NCBI GenBank assembly: GCA_025602915.1
Contig: JAHLJZ010000087.1
Location: 1 to 64,000, forward strand
Direction: 5' to 3'
Length of the DNA: 64,000 nucleotides
DNA from: Paraphysoderma sedebokerense
Taxonomy: Eukaryota > Blastocladiomycota > Physodermatomycetes > Physodermatales > Physodermataceae
The notes below the pieces were generated by a model. That model was not told the origin of the DNA. It searched no databases and saw only the letters and a program-made list of their open reading frames with translations. Of this stretch, positions 35,538-47,481 are shown piece after piece (within the stretch, counting starts at the first letter, position 1; every line of letters begins with the position of its first letter). A program made the translations under genes and the position numbers.

Positions 35538-37480
35538 TCAAACTCTGTACTCCGGAGAAATATCGTCAATATCTTGCATGCCAACCCTCAGATCTTCAAG
35601 TATCCCGTCTTCGAGACGGTAGACCCAACCATGCAACTTTAACATTTGCTTTCGCTTCCTATTATTACGAAGAGGTAAGAATCAGCTTATCTCACAGTGT
35701 ATGATTTCAGCTTAAAAGAGTAAGTTACCATGCATTCTGAACAATCGCTAGTCTACCTAACTCCTGCACCGAGTTCATCACGTTCAGACGAACGAGCAAT
35801 TTCTTTTTGTCATCCTCATTGTGCAACTGCTGCATCTGTTTTCGATGCTTATGGCATACATCCTTTATCGCTTTTATCCAATGGTCAATCAGTCCGTAGG
35901 ATTTCGCTGATAACGCAGCCGCCACACCTCCACACTCGTAATGCCCAGCGACTACTATGTGTTCAACTTTGAGATGGTCGACTGCATAAGTTAAAGTCGA
36001 TAAGAGATTGAGATCGTTCGGAAGACAGAGATTGGCAACGTTGCGATGCACAAATAGTTCACCTGGACCTATTTTAAACGAACATTTAGTCATCAAAATT
36101 CAGACGACATGGGGTAAGCATCGACCTTCATTTTCGCCTAGAAGACTATCGACCCACACCAGAAACTATACATCATTCTCTTTCATTCAAATTATGTGCA
36201 ACGTCAAAGAGAAGTACTCACCAACGCCAGTTATTCTGGCTACAGGAATTCGACTGTCAGCACACCCAATCCATAGGACCTTAGGATTCTGACCTTTAAC
36301 ACTTTGCTGAAATAATTGGGGATTTGTTCTTTGTATCGATTCAGCCCACCTTCGGTTTGCAGAAAGAAGGCACGATAGATCCGGTGCATTGGAAGGAACA
36401 CTAATAAATTGTTCTCGTTGTCGACTGTTTTTAACTGGGGGGGGCTGTTTTTGATTTGAGAAACAGTCAATTTCACCAATCTCTGATGAAAACAAGGGAT
36501 CAAATAATAGTTTAACCTGTAAGCGGAAACCTGAATCTTGATATCTCCGGTTTACATGAGGATCGGCATCTCGATTGCGCATATCAGATGTCAATGGTGA
36601 GGAGTAGTTTTGTACACCGTCTTTATACTTCGGGGATTTAGTTCGCAAATCGTCGCGATGTCCTCTGCCTTCTGTAGTGAATGAAAAGTAACGGATAACG
36701 AGGTGAGAGGTAGTATACTTGGTTTTGATACAAAAAGTGACGCCTCACCATTTTCCGGTCGTATTCTCATGTGGTTCAGCTTATCAGCCATAAAATTGGA
36801 ACTATCAAATGAATCCGCCGAAGTTGTGGTGAGATCTGAATCATTTGAATCTGGGGAGTCATTGGCTGTGGTCAGATAAGGGCCAACGTAAAATTTACAC
36901 GAATGTTGAACTACCTGTGTCTCCGGCTTGTATCCTGTTGCTACCTTTGCCCTGCATCCTCTCACGAGTACCAGATTGCTCCTGTTGATTCCAATGTCCA
37001 TCCCAATTTGATTGACCATTGGTCTCATTGTTACCATATCTCTGCCTTTCTGTGTTTTGATAGATACCTGTTTCAGGTATGCCGCCGTTATACCGTCTGT
37101 CGTTGTATGTTTTTGTTTCATCAACCCGCCTTTTATCTCGCTCGACTCGATTTAATTTTTGTGAAGTGACAATGCCGCCTAACTCTCGACCAGGCACAAG
37201 GGTAGCGTTATGGCCGGAGTATCCAGAGGACGACCCGCATCGATGGCCACCAGGATTCGCAGCGATATCATAATTACAATGCTACAGAATTGGTTTGAGT
37301 TGTTAAACATGATTTTAACGTAGCTCTATATTTCGATTTGTCGACACATATTGCCTGCTAAAATAAAATCAAAATAAATGAAAGCCTTACCTTGCAAACG
37401 AATTGAATCTTTGCCATTGGAGGTATCCTAGTAGACTGCATCAACTCTGCTTCCCTTCTGCTTACAGAGGGCTTTGCCAT
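35538..37480 (-). CDS. Beta-carbonic anhydrase with long N-terminal extension
   Basis: Zinc enzyme interconverting CO2 and bicarbonate. Seven exons keep phase: 37391-37480, 36915-37281, 36749-36865, 36517-36671, 36222-36444, 36068-35729 and 35538-35658, giving 470 aa. The catalytic part (residues about 245-470) has both zinc-ligand motifs, GCADSRIP (Cys, plus the Asp-Arg dyad) and HYECGGVAAAL (His, Cys), and FVHRNVANLC. It ends HGWVYRLEDGILED...EYRV. Residues 1-243 are a hydrophilic, low-complexity extension rich in Arg, Asn and Ser, starting with a CKHCNYDI...HRCG stretch that could bind a metal. Its paralog at 54267-55265 lacks the extension but shares the last two introns at identical sites and phase. 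The extension could instead be a separate upstream gene, although phase is kept at every junction. No clear targeting peptide. Confidence 0.85.
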
Positions 37481-38486
37481 CGGTATGCTGAAAATTTTAT
37501 CACAGCTCTTCTTTCTAATACGGAGCTGAAACCTCTGACTGGATGGAAAATAGCTGTTTGCCTTTGGGTTTCCAACCTCAAATCTTGATTCGAGTGTATT
37601 TAATTGTTGTCGCTGGCGGCCGCGTGCCTGACGCCATCTTGACGTTTCGAGTCCACATTAAGACAGCGAATGGCATCCATTCAGCTCGCTTCATTACATT
37701 ACACACGATACTATAAATCGATACATTCGTCACTCTAATTCTGTGACACTGCTTTCTATTATATGTGCTGAACCGTCAACCGTAATTATATCACTTCGGA
37801 ATACGGAGTACCTCACTGTCGTAGGAACCGATAATAAAGCTAGTTTCATGCTTTTGGTTAATCAAATCTCTAAAGCAGGTATTCAAGCCATACTCAGGAT
37901 GTATCTCTCATCACTCTGAAAGTGGAGCTTAGAAATTCTTCCGCATAAGCAAGTTGCATTGGCACGGTGTCAGAGGTCGTATGCACAGTACGGGCAATTC
38001 TGTGTCCATTTTACTACTGACTTATGATGATGATGATGATCAAGTTTCCCGGAAAGGAGGAACTCTTAATTATTTGTGACGTTTTATTGAACCGTCTAAA
38101 TAACAAGACGGATATGGGCCCGACATTAACCCTTAACCAACCCAAGTCTTGATTAAATTTCGGAACGAATGAGCAAGGAATGATGAATTGGTTACAGATT
38201 CTAAATTTCCAGTTTGCCAATATACTTAAAGTACTCTTTTGATAATTGCGCAAATCCCCTTAATTATCTAAACTGCTGGCTGGAATGGTCGACCAAGCCC
38301 TATTTGGCGGGTCGAGGAAACCATTTATACTCAACCATACTGTGTTGACAATACATCTTCTCTATCTTAATAGTCTTTATCCAGAATTAGCGACATGGGT
38401 GATATGTGTTGAGCATCGGTTTCATTAAGGTAGAAGTATGAAAGAATGCAAGACGCCCGTTTTTCTCATTGCGCAACCAGCTCATT

Positions 38487-38501
38487 CCAATGAGTCATTG
38501 G
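38487..38501. promoter_or_regulatory. Palindromic AP-1/GCN4-type site CCAATGAGTCATTGG
   Basis: A 15-base perfect palindrome with the TGAGTCA core of bZIP factors flanked by CCAAT/ATTGG on both sides, about 420 bp upstream of RPL10. Confidence 0.5.
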
Positions 38502-38617
38502 GAAATCATATCCAAATTGTCAATTGTCCTTCTTTTCCTGCATTACTAAGCTGGTAATTACTTTATAAATGGTTGGACTGCAGCCCGCGTCTGCTCCAGA
38601 GGTCTGAAGCCGCTGAT

Positions 38618-38623
38618 CACGTG
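38618..38623. promoter_or_regulatory. E-box TCACGTGA upstream of RPL10
   Basis: Palindrome TCACGTGA about 290 bp before the RPL10 start. Cbf1-type E-boxes are known in ribosomal protein promoters of several fungi. Confidence 0.5.
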
Positions 38624-38908
38624 ACACCACATCAATCCATTTCTACCATCACCAAAAACACTTACTTCCAGCATCGCTCACATCCCCGAGTACAAATTAA
38701 CACTTTTTTATCAAGGTATGCTATCGTTCCAGCACTGTGATGAACAGCCCTTATGGATTAGCCTTTGTCGTTTGAGAATTACATGTGGTTTTGGATGGAT
38801 GGATTTTTTTTCTTGAGGGATGCGCAACCACTGACCATGGACTTACCCACTAACCATGTTTCCATGCACTTTGTTTGACCTACGTTTGAATATTAGGGAT
38901 TAGCAAAA

Positions 38909-40075
38909 ATGGGAAGACGTCCAGGTATGTCCAATTATAGAGTTACGCTTATTCAAATTAACATGCTATTCTGACTAAACGTCCACTTGTTATTAGCTCG
39001 TTGCTACCGTTACTGTAAGGTACATCTTTTCGAATAACATCCCCATAGGAAAAATCATGGTAGCTTTATGATAGTACCGAAGTCTAACATAATTTTAATT
39101 GCTCTTGATTGATGTTTGGGAAACTTTAGAACAAGCCTTGTATGTGTTCTTTGCTTATTAGTGAGTCCAGAGTGACGGACTAACCTTTGTTGCTTCTTTC
39201 AATGTTATGAACAGACCCCAAATCTCGTTTCTGTAGAGGTGTCCCTGGTATGTACTCCAATGTTATTTTTACTTTTATTCCGTATTGTTTTCTAATTCAA
39301 AAGCACTTCTTCCATAGACCCCAAGATCAGAATTTACGATTTGGGTCGTAAAAAGGCCAACGTTGATGAATTCCCATTGTGTGTTCATATGTTGTCTGAT
39401 GAGTACCAACAAATCTCATCTGAAGCTCTTGAAGCTGCTCGTATTTGCGCCAACAAATATATCACCAAGGTTGCCGGAAAAGACTCTTTCCATCTCCGTG
39501 TCCGAGTTCATCCTTTCCATGTCATCCGTATTAACAAAGTGAGTAGCAAGCTTCTTTGTTCGTTTGCCAGTGTACCAATTACTTACCTCTTTTCTTTGCA
39601 GATGTTGTCGTGTGCTGGAGCTGATCGGTATGTCTTAAATGCAAATTCAGGCTGTTCCTGGTGCACTGAACTAAACATCTTAAATTTAGTCTCCAAACTG
39701 GTATGCGAGGTGCTTTCGGTAAACCTTACAGCACCGTCGCCCGTGTCAACATCGGTCAAGTTTTGATGTCCATCCGCACCAAGGACCAAAACAAAGCCGT
39801 TGTCATCGAAGCCCTTCGTCGTGCCAAGTACAAGTACCCTGGTCGCCAAAAGATTCTTGTTTCCAAGAACTGGGGTTTCACCAAACTGACCAGAGAGCAA
39901 TATATTGAAGAAAGACAAGCTGGACGTCTCCAACCTGATGGTTGTTACGTCAAGTACCTTGGGTGAGTTTTTCTTCTGCAACAGGTTCTGAATGTATGCA
40001 GTATGATTGACTGGTAATATTTGTAGCAACCACGGTCCCCTCGAAAACTTTTACAAGAGATCTATCTTTGCTTAA
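38909..40075 (+). CDS. RPL10: 60S ribosomal protein L10 (uL16)
   Basis: Large-subunit protein near the peptidyl-transferase centre, loaded late in 60S maturation. Eight exons keep phase: 38909-38924 (16 nt), 38997-39019, 39130-39139 (10 nt), 39215-39247, 39318-39538, 39602-39627, 39690-39962 and 40027-40075, giving 216 aa. The sequence begins [20 protein letters not shown], has [20 protein letters not shown] and the P-site loop [19 protein letters not shown], and ends NFYKRSIFA. Length equals the eukaryotic norm. The 10-nt microexon supplies Asn-Lys-Pro plus one base and is forced by the conserved [17 protein letters not shown] sequence. Confident. Confidence 0.97.
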
Positions 40076-40460
40076 ATGTAACTGTTAGGTCCCAATATAA
40101 GTAATGTACATGTATGAAGAACCGTTAATAGTAAAGTTTGATTGATTGGTCTTGTGAAAGAATTTGGCTATTTGGAGCTATTACTTCAAAAAGAAATCCA
40201 TAAGCAAAAGTGAGGATACATTTGCAGCGGAGTGAGATGACAATGTTCGCATCTGAATAATCGTTTAGGTGATAAAATGAAGCGCAGAAACGCAAAATCA
40301 AGTGTGCGCTCCCAAATTCCACTTGCCGGGCGTAATGAGCAGGTGAGATGAGGGGGACACGTCGTCATGAACACCGAGTCAAACATCCACATCCACAACA
40401 TTCGAATAGTATCCATCCATCATCACTTTCTCTGTCTTAGCCTTCGCAATCACTCCCGAC
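40076..40460. promoter_or_regulatory. Intergenic: PP2A-A promoter
   Basis: 385 bp between two plus-strand genes; nothing else recognised. Confidence 0.45.
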
Positions 40461-43240
40461 ATGAATCCTGAACCAACCCCAGCCGAAGACAGTGCTCTGC
40501 CCATCGCTATCCTCATCGACGAGCTCAAGGGGGAGGATGTAACCGGAAGACTCGCCGCTATTAAGAAACTCTCCACAATAGCTCTTGCTCTTGGTCCTGA
40601 AAGATCAAGAGATGAGTTGATACCATTCCTTACTGGTTTGTTATATGTCCTTTGGATTCATTGACTATGTAAAGTGGTATATCACTGGGATATCTTGACT
40701 GCCCAACGCGATGTGAGAAGTGCGTCGCTTGGAGTGAGAATTGACCAGTAACCACAAAGAAGCTAAATTGGAGCAATCATATTGATATCCTATTCCAATT
40801 TATCATCTGTCTGTTTGCTGTCTTTATTATAAAGAATCTACCGATGATGACGATGAGATATTAGTTGCCCTTGCCGAAGAATTGGGTAATTTGGTCGATT
40901 TCGTGGGGGGACCCCCTTTCGCACATGCTTTGCTCCCTCCTCTTGAAATTTTAGCAGCAGTGGAAGAGACAGTTGTGAGGGAGAAGGTAATATTCCGTGA
41001 TACATTTTGTGTTCTTATCTGGGTTACGCATTTTGGCAGTACGCTGTAACTTCATCTTGTCTACCACCTGAAATCTGACTTTTATAAACAACCATTTCAC
41101 CGAACAACACTATTCCTGACATCTAGGCCGTCGAATCTTTGAATAAAGTTGCTACCTCTCTCTCTCAACAACAAGCAGAAGAATCCTTTGTTCCATTGGT
41201 AAAAAGATTATCTGCCGGAGAATGGTTTACAAACAGAACAAGCGCGGCCGGATTATACGCTTGTTGTTACGCTTTGTGTCGCCCTGAAGTCCAGCAAGAG
41301 TTGAGAAAGTGTGTAATTCATTTATCTTTCAATAGAGAGTTTGTTGGTTAGAGGAGGCTAATTCTTGGCATGATGATCGTTGTATTCCGGATGTTGACTT
41401 GCCGTTGTCGTTAGATTTTATACTCAGTTATGCCATGATGATACTCCTATGGTTCGACGAGCTGCTGCCTCTAATTTAGCGGTACGTTTCTCCTCACCCA
41501 TTTGTTTGTGTTTAGTGATTCTGAGATGTGCTCTATTCATTTCAGAAATTCACCAAAGCTGTTAGCAAAGAACATGTCGTAAGCGAAATTTTACCGGTGT
41601 TTTCGCATCTATCCACGGATGAGCAGGTACATTACTTTTAAGGGTTATTTCGGCAATTATATACTGCTCACCAATTTGTCCGCTTTGTCGGTTACAGGAT
41701 TCCGTGCGACTTTTAACCGTCGAGGATCTTATCGCCATCGCCGAAATTTTCACACATGAGGAATCCAAAACACATTTACTTGCATCCTTACGGAATTTAT
41801 CATCGGATAAAAGTTGGAGAGTCCGATACATGATCGCAAGTCGTTTCGTTCAATTGGCAAAAGCTGTCGGACAAGATATCGTGAACGAAGAGCTCGTATA
41901 TGCGTTTGTTCATTTATTAAAAGACAATGAAGCTGAAGTTAGATCTGCCGCTGCCACACAATTGCCTGGTATATTAATTTAACATTAAAAATGCGCCCTG
42001 CTTACCTGCATTTGACATATGTTCCGTTATCATTATAGGATTCTCCGGCCTCATTGACGCCCAAACCATTTTACAACAAATTGTTCCTTGTGTCAAGGAC
42101 TTGACGACTGATGCGTCGCAACATGTCAGAGCTTCGTTGGCTCAACAGATCAGTGGATTGGCACCATTATTAGGAAAAGAAAAGTACGGATTGCTTATAA
42201 TCTCTTCCAGAATACACTGATTTATATCATTGACATTTTACTTTAAGTACGATTGAACATCTACTTCCATTGTTTTTACAGCTTTTGAAAGACGAGTTTT
42301 CAGAAGTTCGTCTTAACCTTATTTCAAAACTAGATGGGGTCAATCAAGGTAAATATTATGTTCTCAAGCAGGAATGATATTTCGTAGGAGTCTGAATGTT
42401 TTTTGTGTTCACCCTCAGTTATCGGCATCGAATTGCTGTCTCAGTCACTCTTACCAGCTATTGTGGAATTGGCAGAAGATAAACAGTGGCGTGTTCGGTT
42501 AGCTATCATTGAATACATTCCATTGTTAGCAAAACAATTGGTAGGTTCAGCTATCTCTGTCAGTTTTCTGCCATTATTTCAATTTGCTAAACTCGCCGTC
42601 CCATTCTATAGGGAGTTCAATTTTTTGACGAGAAGCTTGGCAATTTGTGTATGACTTGGCTTGGGGATTCGGTCTACTCTATCCGGGAAGCTGCCTCAAA
42701 GAACCTCAGAAAATTGACTGAAGTGTTTGGTGTTGAATGGGCTAAGTCAACTCTCATACCGAAAGTTGTACCAATGGGACAACACACCAATTATCTGTAT
42801 CGCATGACTACCTTAGCGACCTTCACTGTGAGTAGTCTGTTCACTTTACCCTCATTTGTCGATGTCGCTTGAGATTAACGCTTCGTTACTGTTGTTTCTA
42901 AGACAATGGCATCGGTGGTCACCCCGGAGCTACTGAAAGAACATCTATTACCAACTATTACTAAACTGGGCTCCGATCCAATTCCTAATATCCGCTTTAA
43001 CGTTGCCAAGTCTCTCGAAGGAGTTGTACAGGTTATAAAAAAGAATCCCGAAACTGCAGCTTTGATAGACTCGGTCGTGAAGCCTACCCTTACAAAACTC
43101 AGTGAAGATGGGGACGGTGATGTGAGGTATTTTGCTAGCAAAGCTTTGAATAGCATCGGTATGTTTTAAATCGTCTAAAACAATTTGTGTTTGTACTAAC
43201 GCATGTCAATTTATTTTACTTTATCGTAGCTTCAGCTTGA
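40461..43240 (+). CDS. TPD3: PP2A scaffold (A) subunit, PR65/TPD3
   Basis: HEAT-repeat scaffold that joins the PP2A catalytic subunit to regulatory B subunits. Twelve exons keep phase: 40461-40635, 40835-40986, 41127-41308, 41415-41481, 41546-41626, 41698-41968, 42039-42183, 42248-42348, 42419-42540, 42612-42827, 42903-43158 and 43230-43240 (11 nt), giving 592 aa, the usual length. Conserved repeats include [72 protein letters not shown] and [15 protein letters not shown]. The last exon encodes only part of Ala plus Ser-Ala and the stop. Most introns fall between HEAT helices. Confident. Confidence 0.96.
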
Positions 43241-43937
43241 GGATTCGGTATTCCTGAGATCGATCAGCGATCTTCACTCGCAATTATGGTTGATACCCAA
43301 AAAATTTCTAACTTCAATTCACAGCCTTGATCTTCTCTGTTTGAACGCAGCTTTTGTAGACATTTCTTTGCACCCATTCCTAGATATCTCCGAACTCAAA
43401 TACTGTTATTCCATCCTGTATTTCCTTGTGTCGTTTATTTTTTACAATTCTTTTGGACATTGAGGTTGAACTCGTTGCCGTGGATAAACAATTCTTGTTG
43501 TTTTGGTAAGGTCATAAATAGGGACTTGATGATAATGAGTGGAGTCGGAAGGTATTGCAGGGTGTGTGTGATGTGGCGTGAGATATTTCCTTTGTTTGTA
43601 TATACGATGTCTTTAAGATTATAATGTTTCTTAAACAATCAACAACCTGAGTTGGAATACTGTGAATTCAATTTCGATGATGCCGGTTGTAACTAGGCAA
43701 TTTATCTTACGATGCCAAACAAAAGGTTAATCTGAGCTTCTCTCAATTGATTTTGTCTTGCTTTGCCTTTTGGACCGATGGTGGAATCAGTTTACATCTG
43801 GGCCAAATCGAATTCCATTCTGCTAGATGGGAGTGATCTGACGACGTTGAAAGGTTATTTCCATACATCTTCTTGTTGCTCATACGGAGGAATTTCCCCC
43901 GACCGGCATATTCAGAAGTCCGGCTCTCTCCACAAAT
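43241..43937. other. Intergenic region
   Basis: About 700 bp with a short GT-rich patch near 43560; no gene seen on either strand. Confidence 0.45.
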
Positions 43938-44918
43938 ATGTCCGACTCCGCTACATCAGCACAAGTGAACACAGAACTCTTCGTCACTCTTTGCAATGAG
44001 CACCTTCATTCGTTGACGAATCAACCAAATTCATCTGTGTCATCCGCTGTCGTAACCCTGATATCTACCGCCGTTCCAATCCTGGATGGTTTCTACTGCT
44101 TGGACAATCGATTAATAGCTGAATTTGAAGATCGACCTAGTCTAATCGGAAAACTTTATGAACTTGGAATCGACAATCATGAGTGTGTCCAGGCCAGTTT
44201 ACTTCAACAGTACAATAAAACCAAGAACAAAGTCCGTCGACAATTTCACGAAGAGATCGCTAAAAAGAATGTTGAATATTTGAATCAAGCATTGGAGTTG
44301 AAAATTGATCCGCTACCTACATTATCTGACAAACGTATCGCATTGATTGATTTCATAAATATGTACAAGAACACTGTTGGGTCCGGGCCATTCGTCCGAG
44401 GACTTCGGAGATCACTCGAGTACACCGAGTTTTATATTGAACGATACAAAAATTCGAGTCAACGAGTTTATGTCGCTTGGATTTTAGACGATCAAATTTT
44501 AGTTCAGCCCGGTGAAAGATTTATGAGAGATGGAATTGGTTTACTGAAATCCTTAGGGTTCAACTGCATCACCTCAACGGCCAACATCATGATTCAGGAA
44601 ACAATAATTCAAATAGACCACAATCAGCCGCTACTGGAATCAAATTCAGATAAGAGGCTTTGGTACATAAAGTGGGATATGAATTTGCTGGGAGAGTTGA
44701 CTCAATTAGCAAAGGTCATTGCAAAGTATGATAAAGAGATTCAGTTTGGAAATGCAAATGGGGAATGGATTGAGCTCGACGAATCTGGCAAGGTCATCGG
44801 AAAGGTTAAGGTGCGGCGAAAGTCTGGTATTATTAATTGGTTAGCCAAATGGTTGAATTACATTTTCAGACCATTGAAGAACTTTTTCAGATGGTTTAAG
44901 GGTGTCATTTGGTCATAG
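43938..44918 (+). CDS. Hypothetical intronless protein, 326 aa
   Basis: One uninterrupted exon, unusual in this intron-rich window. Not recognised. Residues 1-60 look like a helical hydrophobic region (VVTLISTAVPILDGFYCLD). The middle is helical and basic (NKVRRQFHEEIAKKNVEYLNQ). A block around YIERYKNSSQRVYVAWILDDQ leads to a beta-rich part with GLLKSLGFNCI. The C-terminus WLAKWLNYIFRPLKNFFRWF is a striking aromatic, amphipathic basic helix likely to lie on a membrane. The intronless structure could reflect a retroposed copy or lateral gain; no direct evidence for either. Converges with the MRL1-like gene. Confidence 0.7.
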   Translation: MSDSATSAQVNTELFVTLCNEHLHSLTNQPNSSVSSAVVTLISTAVPILDGFYCLDNRLIAEFEDRPSLIGKLYELGIDNHECVQASLLQQYNKTKNKVRRQFHEEIAKKNVEYLNQALELKIDPLPTLSDKRIALIDFINMYKNTVGSGPFVRGLRRSLEYTEFYIERYKNSSQRVYVAWILDDQILVQPGERFMRDGIGLLKSLGFNCITSTANIMIQETIIQIDHNQPLLESNSDKRLWYIKWDMNLLGELTQLAKVIAKYDKEIQFGNANGEWIELDESGKVIGKVKVRRKSGIINWLAKWLNYIFRPLKNFFRWFKGVIWS

Positions 44919-45298
44919 CATAGTTAGAGCCATTGCGTTATTGTTCGGTTTGAAATAATATTTTGACGATTCATGGGCCTGTCGAATGTCGCAACAACGA
45001 TGTATGTGAGCGTGAAATGACATACCAACGGCCATAAAACCATTGTAATCCGAACAAGTGGTCTATTTACCTCATTTTGGCTAGACGTTGACGAAACACC
45101 CAAATTGATTCATCGCCTTCGATAATGTGATTTAATAGGTTTGAAAATTCAAGAAACGGAAATTTAAGCCTAATGTCCTTCTTCACTCTCGTTGCGAGGT
45201 ACTGAACATATCGAGATTTACGCATCTGATTTTGCGTGGATTTAACATTGACTTTATTGACCACGGGAGAAAGTTAACCCGTTTGTCTTATCTAAATT
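44919..45298. other. Convergent 3' intergenic region
   Basis: 380 bp between converging genes. A 65-codon minus frame at 45067-45264 is not phase-compatible with a supported splice and is not called. Confidence 0.45.
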
Positions 45299-47317
45299 CT
45301 ACAAGTGAATTTGTCCATAACCCCGATTGCGAACCTACAGATATCAAGCAGGTAAACATAAACATTGGCATTAGTTCAGCAACTAATTTCGAAGGCCCAA
45401 TATAAAAAGGATACAAAACTAACCTTGCTCTCAATCCATACATAAGCATCTAACAGCAATTCCCAGATTCTCCCCGCCGCACTGCATAAAATATCCCATA
45501 TCCTTTCAAACGCTTCGAGGTGTGGAATGATTTCGGCACCGCGGTATCCAACTTTAAATCGATAAGCCGCGTGAAGAATGAAGTAGGCCAGGGTTAAAGA
45601 AAAGATGCTAGTTTGAAGTAGACAATAAATAAGACTCATCAATTATGGACGAAGGCGCGCGGCATAAGCCAGTAGCAAAGAAAGGATGATAACTTACACC
45701 CAAAATACAATCATTCCTGCACCTATCCCGCCTAAAAGGTTACATCCAACTGACGATTCCCAATCAAAAGTGGTGCGACCACACGCAGCTTGACCTTCAG
45801 TCAGTTTTGGTGTACCCTTATGGTAATATAAAAGAGACCTCTCTAGTCAATCCATCATCGAGGAGACTTAACCCAAGATTATAGCTTACCAAACCGCTAC
45901 CGCAAGTGAACCTGATTTCAGTGATTCTGGGTGTTCCATCAGGACACTTATCACCATCTTGATATCGTAGCGTCAACTGGTCACCTAGTCGTAACCGGTC
46001 AGTTTTTCAAGGATGGCAAATAGATAACTTGCAATCAACAATTACCGACGACTGTCAGTTCGCCGCTTTTCCCCAAAACTCTCGGTGATTCCGCCGTATT
46101 AGACGAGATGCCACACACTCGAGTTCCGTCCGCGCAACGATTCTGAGAAGAAGGAACAAGCGGATGGCACACATTGATAAGATAAGTGCTGTCGTCATTG
46201 GGGGCCGTCACCTCCCAGTTCGTGCTGAGGGAAAGGTCATTTATGAGTACACGATAAGAGACAATAATAAGAACATAAACATACCCTTCTTGCGTTCGTT
46301 TCAATGGTGATAAATCAAACTTCACCGCTTGAGATTGATATGTGCAATCGGTAACGATAGCTTCCGATGGTTTATTAGGAGTGTTGGGTTGTTTGGCCAG
46401 ATCATCCTTTGTACAGCTATTATGGATTGATAAACAGAGTGAGAAAATTGTGCAACATATTATACCGACGAAATTCAACTTAATCTTACGCATAACTTGT
46501 TGCCCATTTGAATCTGTATTCACAATTTTCTTGGCCTAAGAAAACCGGGTCTCCCTGATTAAAAATTGCCAACATGATTTTGAAGTTGTCAATGAAAGAG
46601 CAACAGCGGGATGATATTTGCAAACTCAAACTCCAGTTAACAATTCAAACATACCCTTGTTCCATTAGCCGCTCCACTTAAACACTCGAATTCTACCGTT
46701 GCTGACATGGACCTTCCCGAGTTCGATGAACACGTATCGCCGTTCTTTATTCTCATAACGATTTTACCATTCACAAGTTCTAACGTCGAGTCTGATAAAG
46801 TTCCTAAAGATTTCCATGACTGTAATAAAGAGTGTCCACATAATGGTGTTAGATCTCGCATGGATTAAGTGAAATAGCACGAAAACAATAAGCGATGAGT
46901 CCACACGTACTGTTTTATCCGCTGCATTCTGCCTACTTGTCAGGCAACCTGCTGACCCTGACTTACAGAAATCATCATTTATTGGATGGCAAATATTGAG
47001 GTAAAACTGATCATCAGATTCGGAAGCAACAAAATAATCGCTGAGGGTATGGGCGTGACAAAGAGAGAGTGGACAAATGAGAACTAAGTTAACTCATGAT
47101 AGCTGATATTGATAATCAACTGAATCGTTGTTCTATCAACAAAAACTTACACATGATCTCTTGCGAGTTTTCTTAAATTTATCACTTCTCCAGTATCTAC
47201 TTTGATATTGCACGAATTCTGGTCCAAAGATACGACGTGGGCCAATAAGTGACCAGCTATGAGTGTACCGAGAGATATTCGCAATATCGACATCGAACGA
47301 TTGAGAATTAATCTCAT
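45299..47317 (-). CDS. Mannose-6-phosphate-receptor-homology sorting receptor (MRL1-like)
   Basis: Type I membrane receptor, probably cycling between Golgi and endosome or vacuole. Phase-consistent exons start 47151-47317, 46911-47040, 46655-46819, 46490-46554 and 46285-46416 and continue to a last short exon ending at 45299. A signal peptide (ILRISLGTLIAGHLLAHVVS) is followed by two MRH repeats. The first reads CNIKVDTGEVINLRKL, FYLNICHPIND, IKNGDTCSSNSGRS, ATVEFEC and CEYRFKWATSYAC. The second reads DCTYQSQAVKFDLSPLK, YLINVCHPLVP, VCGISS, LRYQDGDKCPDGTPRIT, EIRFTCG and FDWESSVGC. Each repeat has the Cys pattern and the G-x2-C motif of the family. A transmembrane helix and the segment AYRFKVGYRGAEIIPHLEAF follow, and the tail ends RNRGYGQIHL with a YxxPhi-type sorting signal (YGQI). 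Shares a 165-bp divergent promoter with the small gene at 47482. Confidence 0.88.
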
Positions 47318-47481
47318 TGTGAAAGGAATATCCTAATACAGAATTTGTGAATGGTGCGCTGTCTTTAAATGACTTGGCGAGTTTGGATTTGGATTGGGCC
47401 TCGTATCCACGTCCGTAATTCACCTGGAGTGGACGTAACGGTTTTCAAAAATCGATTATGAAATAATGATAGAAAGTAGAT

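Larger units (their letters stand above)
37481..38908. promoter_or_regulatory. Divergent intergenic region: carbonic anhydrase / RPL10
   Basis: About 1.4 kb with no convincing gene. Contains a (TGA)n microsatellite near 38020-38040, a palindromic CCAATGAGTCATTGG at 38487-38501 and an E-box TCACGTGA at 38617-38624, both within 430 bp of the RPL10 start. Confidence 0.55.
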
